Positions 6,735-10,832 of a stretch of 10,832 nt of DNA are shown one piece after another (the first letter of the stretch is position 1; each line of letters starts with the position of its first letter). Source of the stretch: Candidatus Aenigmatarchaeota archaeon (lineage in GTDB: Archaea > Aenigmatarchaeota > Aenigmatarchaeia > PWEA01 > B50-G16); contig QMZU01000012.1 in assembly GCA_003663345.1 (NCBI GenBank), positions 1-10,832 of the forward strand, in the 5' to 3' direction. A program made the position numbers and the translations under genes. Under the pieces are notes generated by a model, which did no database searches, was not told the origin of the DNA, and was given only the letters and a program-made list of their open reading frames with translations.

Positions 6735-7943
6735 TCACTCAAAGTAGAACTCGGATACAAGTGTGTTCTTTATCTTCTCCAGGATCGGTTCGGATACTCC
6801 CAATGTTATGGTTCTTGTTCTTCCGTAGCGCCCCTTACTTATGACCCTTGCATTTATTATACCGAGAAGGTCAAGTTCTGCAATCAGGTCTGATACTCTT
6901 CTCTGTGTGAGCGGCGCAAGTCCGGAGTTTCTACAGACCTTCTCATAAACACTGAATATGTCTCCGGTCTGCACCTCATTGCCACCATTTTCTTTGAGTT
7001 TCAGTATTGACCAGAGAACAGCCTGGCTCTGTCTTGGTTGGGTCCTCACAACCTCAAGTATCCTGTCCATATCTATCTTCGATTCGGCCATATCAACATG
7101 CCTCTCCTCAACCCTTTTGGAGCCTTCCCTTTCACACATCTCACCAGCCACTCTCAATAAGTCCAAAGCGCGCCTGGCATCACCATGCTCCTGTGCTGCA
7201 AGGGCTGCACACTTCTCTATAACCCCTTCTGCTATCACACCGGGTTTGAAGGCTTTCTCTGCCCTGGATTTGAGGATGTCCTGTAGTTGGAGCGCGTTGT
7301 ATGGAGAGAAGAGCATCTCCTCCTCGGAGAGGGAGCTCCTGACCCTTGGGTCGAGGTTCTCTTTGAAAGACAGATTATTTGATATACCGATTATCGATAT
7401 CTTGGAGTTTTCAAGGTCTTCGTTCATCCTGGTCAAGTTGTAGAGGAAGTTGTCACCGGTCTTCTCAACCATTATATCTATCTCATCCAGTATGAGTATC
7501 ACCATCCTTTTCTTATCCTCAACAGCCTCGAAGAATATCTCATAGACCTGGTCTGTGGGGAGGCCGGTTGGTGGGACATCCCTACCAAGCTCCCGGGCCA
7601 GTTTGGCAAGGAGTCTGTACTCGGTATCAGCGACCTTCCTCATCTTACAGTTCAAGTAAATTATCCTGACCTCATGACCGTTGTTCATCGCAACCTCTTC
7701 GAGTTTTGAGCAGACGTATTGGGTCACGGCTGTTTTCCCTGTTCCTGTCTTACCATACACAAAAACATTTGAGGGTTTCTCACCCCTCAGAGAAGGTGCA
7801 AGTATCGAACCAAGGGTTTTTATCTCTTTTTCACGGTGTGGAAGGTTTTCCGGTCTGTATTTTGTTAGGAGAAGTTCTTTATTTTGAAAGATATCATCTT
7901 TCTGAATATAATTCTTGAAGATATTATCCAACGAGAGCTGCAT
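6735..7943 (-). CDS. orc1: Orc1/Cdc6 replication initiator
   Basis: A 402-residue archaeal origin-binding AAA+ ATPase, close to the usual family length. The Walker A loop is GKTGTGKT (about 64-71), Walker B is ILILDEID (about 149-156), sensor 1 is around ISNNL (about 187-191), the arginine-finger region is DPRVRSSL (about 198-205) and sensor 2 is GDARRALDLLR (about 254-264). A winged-helix DNA-binding domain fills about 290-400. Orc1 binds ORB elements and loads the MCM helicase. The frame stays open to a Met at 7970, but the ATG at 7943 has a GGGGGTGG ribosome site 6 bases upstream and begins MQLSLDNIF as expected, so I chose it. It is the first gene of a minus-strand operon with the DP1-like protein, polB and PAP2, and lies next to the origin-like region. 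Confidence 0.96.
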   Translation of the reverse strand: MQLSLDNIFKNYIQKDDIFQNKELLLTKYRPENLPHREKEIKTLGSILAPSLRGEKPSNVFVYGKTGTGKTAVTQYVCSKLEEVAMNNGHEVRIIYLNCKMRKVADTEYRLLAKLARELGRDVPPTGLPTDQVYEIFFEAVEDKKRMVILILDEIDIMVEKTGDNFLYNLTRMNEDLENSKISIIGISNNLSFKENLDPRVRSSLSEEEMLFSPYNALQLQDILKSRAEKAFKPGVIAEGVIEKCAALAAQEHGDARRALDLLRVAGEMCEREGSKRVEERHVDMAESKIDMDRILEVVRTQPRQSQAVLWSILKLKENGGNEVQTGDIFSVYEKVCRNSGLAPLTQRRVSDLIAELDLLGIINARVISKGRYGRTRTITLGVSEPILEKIKNTLVSEFYFE

Positions 7944-7949
7944 ATGAAA

Positions 7950-7957
7950 CCACCCCC
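7950..7957 (-). promoter_or_regulatory. Ribosome-binding site that fixes the orc1 start
   Basis: On the minus strand GGGGGTGG lies 6 bases before the ATG at 7943. It favours this start over the Met codon at 7970, which has no comparable site and sits inside the promoter. Confidence 0.6.
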
Positions 7958-7961
7958 AAAA

Positions 7962-7980
7962 TACTATCATTTCTTATAGA
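7962..7980 (-). other. Degenerate ORB-like box F
   Basis: On the minus strand this reads TCTATAAGAAATGATAGTA. The part TATAAGAAATGA is the same as box C except for the first base, but the G-string is lost. It lies within the orc1 promoter, so it may be a worn ORB or a site for autoregulation by Orc1. It could also be chance. Confidence 0.3.
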
Positions 7981-7984
7981 ACTG

Positions 7985-7996
7985 TTATTATAAATA
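7985..7996 (-). promoter_or_regulatory. TATA box for the orc1 operon
   Basis: On the minus strand this reads TATTTATAATAA, centred about 48 bp upstream of the orc1 ATG. With a start about 26 bp downstream, the mRNA would have a leader of about 22 bases, enough to include the GGGGGTGG ribosome site. Confidence 0.5.
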
Positions 7997-8000
7997 GATA

Positions 8001-8025
8001 TCTGCACGTGAAATGAAGGGGTATT
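8001..8025 (+). other. ORB-like origin recognition box A
   Basis: The core CACGTGAAATGAAGGGGT shares GAAATGAAGGGGT with box E and has the ORB layout of a dyad part followed by a G-string. The first part (CTGCACGTG) is weaker than the TCCAnnGGAAA of boxes B and D. It points towards box B, 22 bp away. Confidence 0.6.
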
Positions 8026-8046
8026 CATATTTACATGAATGAATAT

Positions 8047-8074
8047 ACACACCCCTTTATTTCCTATGGAAAAT
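8047..8074 (-). other. ORB-like origin recognition box B
   Basis: On the minus strand the core reads TCCATAGGAAATAAAGGGGT, the best match in the window to the archaeal ORB pattern. It borders the AT-rich stretch on its left, with the G-string facing away from it. Confidence 0.7.
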
Positions 8075-8149
8075 GTTAATAATAAAATAATTCTATATAA
8101 AAATATAACAATGTTATATATTTGGATTGGTTTTCTTCATCAAAAACAA
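8072..8149. other. Probable DNA unwinding element
   Basis: An AT-rich stretch between ORB-like boxes B and C. From 8071 to 8123 only 4 of 53 bases are G or C. Its place between two outward-facing ORB-like boxes is the layout expected of the site where an archaeal origin first melts. It contains palindrome copy 2 (8104-8118), so part of the AT-richness may serve a regulator instead. Confidence 0.55.
8104..8118. promoter_or_regulatory. Palindromic operator-like site, copy 2 (TATAACA-N-TGTTATA)
   Basis: TATAACAATGTTATA, a perfect 7+1+7 inverted repeat that extends to 8+1+8 with the flanking A and T. It lies in the AT-rich core of the origin, about 100 bp upstream of the HTH gene and about 108 bp upstream of the orc1 TATA box. 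It is identical to copies 1 and 3 apart from the central base. Confidence 0.6.
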
Positions 8150-8173
8150 TTTCCATAAGAAATGAAGGTCTCT
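8149..8173 (+). other. ORB-like origin recognition box C
   Basis: TTTCCATAAGAAATGAAGG fits the first part of the ORB pattern, but the G-string is cut to GG followed by TCTCT. It borders the AT-rich stretch on its right and, like box B, faces away from it. Confidence 0.5.
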
Positions 8174-8187
8174 ATGTGGTTTCGACA

Positions 8188-8197
8188 TTTATAAATA
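8188..8197 (+). promoter_or_regulatory. TATA box for the HTH regulator gene (leaderless)
   Basis: TTTATAAATA is centred about 27 bp upstream of the ATG at 8220, which has no ribosome-binding site. A leaderless transcript starting at the ATG is likely. Confidence 0.6.
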
Positions 8198-8219
8198 TTA
8201 AATTCGTTGTTTAACTATT

Positions 8220-8921
8220 ATGGATTTGAAGAGGGAGTTGATACTCAAGAGAATATGTGGAGAGATTGTCCTTTCAAATGACCCTGGTAAAACCATTCGA
8301 AAATGGAGAAATATCTTCAATATACCTCAAAGAAAACTAGCTGATGAGATGGGAGTCACATCCTCTGTGATATCCGACTATGAGAGTGGTAGGAGGAAGA
8401 ATCCTGGAATAAAGATAATAAATAATATAGTTGAGGCGATGTTGAGGATAGATGAGAAGAGGGGTGGAGAGATTATAAAAGAGTTTCTAAACCTACCATC
8501 AGATCCGGTTCTCTCAGAAGCGATCATGGATATAAAGGAGATGGGTAAAGGTATCAGTATAAGGGATTTCTGTAAATTGATAGGTGCTGAGATAGTTGTA
8601 GGAAAGGATATGTCTGATAAGAACATATACGGTTACACTGTCATAGATTCGATTAAAGCCATAGTCGAACTCTCACCACGAGAACTTGTGAAGCTTTATG
8701 GTATAACAACCGAACGCGCACTCATATTCACCAAAACAACAACCGGTAGAAGCCCGATGGTTGCCATAAAAGTCACAAGCCTCAAACCCGGTCTGGTTGT
8801 CTTCCATGGACCCAATAAGATAGATGACCTCGCTCAGAGGATAGGCGCAGCAGAGCATATACCTCTCGCGATATGTAGACTCGAAGTTAATGAGATGTTG
8901 AAGAGATTGAGGGAGATTTGA
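8220..8921 (+). CDS. HTH (XRE-type) transcriptional regulator, COG1709-like
   Basis: A 233-residue protein. Residues about 25-75 form a Cro/C1-type helix-turn-helix: TIRKWRNIFNIPQRKLADEM, then GVTSSVISDYESGRRKNPG, with Q37 starting helix 2 and S48-S52 on the recognition helix. Residues about 105-233 form an alpha/beta domain, including SPMVAIKVTSLKPGLVVFHG, that I associate with archaeal regulators of the COG1709 type and that may sense a ligand. The targets of this family are not known to me. It is read away from the origin, with its own TATA box, and its stop overlaps the start of the next small gene by one base (TGATG), so the two form a unit. It is one candidate binder of the TATAACA-N-TGTTATA palindromes. 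Confidence 0.85.
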   Translation: MDLKRELILKRICGEIVLSNDPGKTIRKWRNIFNIPQRKLADEMGVTSSVISDYESGRRKNPGIKIINNIVEAMLRIDEKRGGEIIKEFLNLPSDPVLSEAIMDIKEMGKGISIRDFCKLIGAEIVVGKDMSDKNIYGYTVIDSIKAIVELSPRELVKLYGITTERALIFTKTTTGRSPMVAIKVTSLKPGLVVFHGPNKIDDLAQRIGAAEHIPLAICRLEVNEMLKRLREI

Positions 8922-9067
8922 TGAACTTCGAGTGGACGATTTCAGGACTCTTCATTCTTCTTCTAGGCCTCATACTTCTCTTTCCAATATGGTGGTTGGG
9001 TTTAATTCTAACAATATCTGGCGCTTTTGTGATGTGGATCGGCTACACAAAACCAGAGGAAGATTGA
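8921..9067 (+). CDS. Small two-helix membrane protein (48 residues)
   Basis: ATG at 8921 overlaps the TGA of the HTH gene by one base, and the frame ends at TGA 9065-9067. The product begins MNFEWTISG and has two hydrophobic stretches: about residues 7-22 (ISGLFILLLGLILLF) and about 27-41 (GLILTISGAFVMWIG), joined by PIWW, with the acidic tail YTKPEED. The close coupling and clean helical-hairpin pattern support a real gene. I do not recognise the family. It may be a membrane partner of the regulator, but nothing beyond gene order supports that. Confidence 0.65.
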   Translation: MNFEWTISGLFILLLGLILLFPIWWLGLILTISGAFVMWIGYTKPEED

Positions 9068-9069
9068 AT

Positions 9070-9251
9070 TTATAAAATCTCATCAACTTTCTTTTTACTT
9101 CGTTTTAAAAAATTACCTTCTCTTTTCATTTTTTCAAAATTCTCCATCAACCTACTACAATTAGAACATAATGTTGGAATTCCAATTTTTTCAAGGAGCA
9201 CCAAAGATTTATTAAAAATCTCCTACCACACATTTCACAAATTAATTTTAT
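9070..9251 (-). pseudogene. Small zinc-ribbon gene, frameshifted and lacking a standard start
   Basis: Read on the minus strand from 9251, the codons give (I)KLICEMCGR; a one-base frameshift near 9219-9224 then leads to EIFNKSLVLLEKIGIPTL followed by CSNCSRLMENFEKMKRE and a Lys-rich tail ending KKKVDEIL before TAA at 9070-9072. If one G is restored, and the ATA at 9249-9251 is taken as a former ATG, the result is exactly 60 codons plus stop. It has two C-x2-C knuckles and resembles the N-terminal zinc ribbon of archaeal MBF1 (C-E-x-C-G-R-E-I). Two separate defects suggest a decaying gene; a base-calling error is the alternative for the frameshift. TATA-like runs at 9261-9285 lie upstream, and the stop is 2 bp from that of the convergent membrane-protein gene. 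Confidence 0.5.
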
Positions 9252-9291
9252 CTATCGTATGTAATATATATTAAAGAATATATATACTAAA

Positions 9292-9666
9292 CTACAGTTT
9301 AACGAACGATTCCAGAAAATCCTTTAATTTCAACCCTCCTTCAAGCTTGGCGCTACCTTCTGTTTTCAGAAACTCCCTTGGGAATGAGACAAAAACAGGA
9401 CTGTATCTGAAACCGTAAATGATCAGCGGCTCCGCGCCCACGGCGTCCGCTTCCCTTACTATTTTCTCAATATCGGACTTGGAGACGTATATACACTTCT
9501 TCTGTGACGTCTTCTTGGCATCCACAAGAAAGAGAACCCTCCCATCCTTCATAACCGATATATCATAAGGGGAAGAACCGGCCTTTCTCACGGCCTCAAA
9601 ACCATACTCCCTGAAGACCTCACAGACCCTGTATTCGAAGCGCCTACCTTTTTTATAGTTTGTCAT
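9292..9666 (-). CDS. hjc: Holliday junction resolvase Hjc
   Basis: A 124-residue protein of the length usual for archaeal Hjc, a dimeric PD-(D/E)xK nuclease that cuts four-way DNA junctions during recombination and fork repair. It begins MTNYKKGRRFEYRVCEVFRE, where KKGxxxE is the family opening and Glu11 the first catalytic acid. AVRKAGSSPYDIS follows with the catalytic Asp35, then FLVDAKK with Asp49 and Lys51. Most Hjc have Glu at the Asp49 position, so the metal site is E-D-D-K here. The frame is open to a Met at 9753, but that would run into the divergent CBS gene, adds 29 residues with no family likeness, and the ATG at 9666 has a TATA-like element about 24 bp upstream. Confidence 0.88.
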   Translation of the reverse strand: MTNYKKGRRFEYRVCEVFREYGFEAVRKAGSSPYDISVMKDGRVLFLVDAKKTSQKKCIYVSKSDIEKIVREADAVGAEPLIIYGFRYSPVFVSFPREFLKTEGSAKLEGGLKLKDFLESFVKL

Positions 9667-9670
9667 AACA

Positions 9671-9679
9671 TAATTTAAG
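9671..9679 (+). promoter_or_regulatory. TATA-like element for the CBS/zinc-ribbon gene
   Basis: TAATTTAAG lies about 35 bp upstream of the ATG at 9710. A start near 9700 would give a short leader that holds the GGTGGT ribosome site at 9701-9706. Confidence 0.35.
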
Positions 9680-9686
9680 TAGGGAA

Positions 9687-9694
9687 GCTTAAAG
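9687..9694 (-). promoter_or_regulatory. TATA-like element for hjc (leaderless)
   Basis: On the minus strand this reads CTTTAAGC, centred about 24 bp upstream of the hjc ATG at 9666. There is no ribosome-binding site, so a leaderless message is likely. Confidence 0.4.
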
Positions 9695-9709
9695 TATTTT
9701 GGTGGTTTG

Positions 9710-10246
9710 ATGGAATCCATTCCAGTGGAGAAGGTGATGACGAAGAATGTCATAACGATAAATCCTGAGAGTAGCGCACTTGATGCAGCCGAGCTGATGA
9801 AGGAAAATAATATAGGCTCAGTTGTGGTGGTTGATAAAGAGAATCATCCAATAGGTATACTCACGACAACAGACCTCATGAAGAGAGTCACCGCTGAGAA
9901 CCTCAGAGCAAGTGATGTTAAAATCTCAGATATCATGAGTAAAGGTATCAAAACAACAGCACCTGATGAGGAACTGAATGAAGTGAGCCGAAGGATGTCA
10001 AGAGAAGGGATTAAAAGGTTACCTGTGGTAAAGGATGGGAAACTGGTCGGTCTGATAACTTACAGAGACATACTCAGAATATCTCCAGAAGTGATCGACA
10101 TACTCAAAGAGAAGATGAATGAAAAGGAAGGTCCAAACTATGAAGGTCTTCTTTCGGATGTGTGTGAGGTGTGCGGAAACTACAGTGAAGAACTCGTGAT
10201 GGTCGATGGTAAATGGGTCTGTGAAAACTGTAGAGATGATGTGTGA
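9710..10246 (+). CDS. CBS-pair protein with a C-terminal zinc ribbon
   Basis: A 178-residue soluble protein. Two CBS domains form a Bateman module: the first at about residues 5-60 (VEKVMTKNVITINPESSALD ... IGSVVVVDKENHPIGILTTTDLM) and the second at about 70-127 (ISDIMSKGIKTTAPDEELNE ... IKRLPVVKDGKLVGLITYRDIL). Such pairs bind adenine nucleotides or related ligands. A linker leads to a zinc ribbon at about 150-175 with CEVC and CENC knuckles. The ATG at 9710 has GGTGGT four bases upstream; a TTG at 9707 is also in frame but less likely. It diverges from hjc across 43 bp and is coupled to the next gene by TGATG. The ligand and target are not evident; zinc ribbons of this type may bind nucleic acid or a protein. 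Confidence 0.9.
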   Translation: MESIPVEKVMTKNVITINPESSALDAAELMKENNIGSVVVVDKENHPIGILTTTDLMKRVTAENLRASDVKISDIMSKGIKTTAPDEELNEVSRRMSREGIKRLPVVKDGKLVGLITYRDILRISPEVIDILKEKMNEKEGPNYEGLLSDVCEVCGNYSEELVMVDGKWVCENCRDDV

Positions 10247-10758
10247 TGCCGAAACTGAGGGTTGAGGACAAGTGTGATATAACCATACACAAACGGGTCA
10301 AGAATGTCCCGAACCCACAAAACATATATCATGAGATAATTGACATTCTCATCAATAGGTGTAGTATAGGCAAGAATGATATAAATGAAGAGTTCTATGA
10401 GCATGAAAAAACAGAAGATTCAGAAAAGGTACATATTGAATTGACTGCAAATAAAGTTCTCGATAAACACTCCAAATTAGTTATAGATATAGAGATAAAT
10501 ATCACAATGAAGCCTGTGAATAAGAAGGATATAAAATTCATAGGAGATGTTGAGATAGAGGTAGAAGGATTTGTAAGAACAGAGTACCCGCAGGATACAG
10601 CCATACAAAAATCCCTTCTCTGGAACACACTTCGTGGATTTTATGAAAAAACACTTTACTCCGATGTTAGGGAGGATATGATGAAACTCTGTAATAAGGT
10701 TATGAGAAAACTCAAAAAAAATCTCGATGCATATTTCAACCTACTTCCAAAAGTTTAG
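10246..10758 (+). CDS. Conserved-looking hypothetical protein (170 residues)
   Basis: I do not recognise this protein. The ATG at 10246 overlaps the stop of the CBS gene by one base (TGATG), so the two are probably translated together. It starts MPKLRVEDKCDITIHKRVKN, has no membrane segment or signal peptide, and is highly charged. The middle (about 65-115) alternates hydrophobic and charged residues in a way that suggests beta strands (KLVIDIEINITMKPV, DVEIEVEGFVR). The end (about 120-165) looks helical and basic (LLWNTLRGFYEKTLYSDVRE, then KVMRKLKKNLDAYF). Two cysteines, at about 10 and 150, do not form a zinc motif. Codon use resembles that of its neighbours. Confidence 0.8.
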   Translation: MPKLRVEDKCDITIHKRVKNVPNPQNIYHEIIDILINRCSIGKNDINEEFYEHEKTEDSEKVHIELTANKVLDKHSKLVIDIEINITMKPVNKKDIKFIGDVEIEVEGFVRTEYPQDTAIQKSLLWNTLRGFYEKTLYSDVREDMMKLCNKVMRKLKKNLDAYFNLLPKV

Positions 10759-10765
10759 AAGTAGA

Positions 10766-10780
10766 TATAACATTGTTATA
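10766..10780. promoter_or_regulatory. Palindromic operator-like site, copy 3 (TATAACA-N-TGTTATA)
   Basis: TATAACATTGTTATA, a perfect 7+1+7 inverted repeat, 8 bp after the stop of the hypothetical gene and at the head of AT-rich non-coding DNA that runs to the window's edge. It probably serves a promoter of the next gene outside the window. Confidence 0.55.
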
Positions 10781-10792
10781 CAAATCAATAAC

Positions 10793-10807
10793 AATTTAAA
10801 CTTTTTA
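10793..10807 (+). promoter_or_regulatory. Possible promoter of a gene beyond the right edge
   Basis: AATTTAAACTTTTTA is a TATA-like run 13 bp downstream of palindrome copy 3, in an order like that seen before the TctA-family gene. No start codon of a long frame lies inside the window, so this is tentative. Confidence 0.25.
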
Positions 10808-10832
10808 GAATAACTCTAATCGTGTATTGATG

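Larger units (their letters stand above)
7962..8175. other. Probable replication origin (oriC) next to orc1
   Basis: The 276-bp space between orc1 and the HTH gene holds three ORB-like boxes (A, B, C), a degenerate fourth (F) and an AT-rich unwinding stretch. Archaeal origins are very often found beside orc1/cdc6 and are built from such boxes flanking an AT-rich core. The two diverging genes also start here, so the same DNA carries both promoters. Confidence 0.75.

Noticed and set aside
8026-8046. ATTCAT / ATGAAT inverted and direct repeats between boxes A and B.
   Set aside because: Short AT-rich repeats of this kind are expected in such DNA, and no second copy with the same layout was seen.
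9288-9301. Short inverted repeat TAAACT-AC-AGTTTA at the hjc stop, considered as a terminator.
   Set aside because: A 6-bp AT-rich stem with a 2-base loop is too weak, and hairpin terminators are not the rule in archaea.
9667-9753. N-terminal extension of Hjc to a Met codon at 9753.
   Set aside because: It would overlap the start of the divergent CBS gene, and the added 29 residues have no Hjc likeness, while the ATG at 9666 gives the family's usual length and opening.

Overview
The window reads as a piece of a euryarchaeal (sensu lato) chromosome from a lineage I cannot name. The evidence is a set of archaeal proteins (Orc1/Cdc6, family B DNA polymerase, a PolD small-subunit (DP1) relative, archaeal NAC, archaeal-type SecD, Hjc), BRE/TATA-type promoters that often imply leaderless mRNAs, AGG/AGA-rich arginine codons, and origin recognition boxes of the archaeal type. 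No tRNA, rRNA, CRISPR array or insertion sequence was seen.

Layout. Bases 1-195 hold the 3' end of a secD-like gene. It converges, with an 8-bp overlap, on a two-gene minus-strand unit: nac (nascent-chain chaperone) followed by a sugar-nucleotidyltransferase-like gene. Diverging from nac is a TctA-family membrane protein (1372-2553). A 126-bp convergent gap then carries two origin-recognition-box (ORB)-like sequences. From 7943 down to 2680 runs a compact minus-strand replication operon: orc1/cdc6, a shortened DP1-like B-subunit, polB and a PAP2 phosphatase, with junction gaps of 4, 37 and 0 bp. Upstream of orc1 (about 7960-8175) is a likely replication origin, with ORB-like boxes around a very AT-rich unwinding stretch. 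Beyond it lie an HTH regulator of the COG1709 type, a coupled 48-residue two-helix membrane protein, a decayed small zinc-ribbon gene on the minus strand, hjc (Holliday junction resolvase), and a coupled pair encoding a CBS-pair/zinc-ribbon protein and an unrecognised 170-residue protein.

Most notable. The DP1-like protein keeps the N-terminal, OB-fold and C-terminal landmarks of the PolD small subunit but has lost every recognisable metal-ligand motif of its phosphoesterase domain and much of that domain's middle. It sits directly upstream of a PolB with a C-terminal extension bearing a C-x2-C-x12-C-x-C cluster. A family B catalytic subunit with a C-terminal zinc module, paired with a dead-phosphatase B-subunit, is the design of eukaryotic Pol alpha, delta and epsilon. 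Pairing of the two proteins here is an inference from gene order and motifs, not something shown by the sequence.

Two dispersed DNA motifs tie the region together. Five ORB-like boxes (plus one degenerate copy) lie at both ends of the replication operon. A 15-bp palindrome TATAACA-N-TGTTATA occurs three times, all outside coding sequence: between nac and tctA, inside the origin's AT-rich stretch, and at the right edge of the window.
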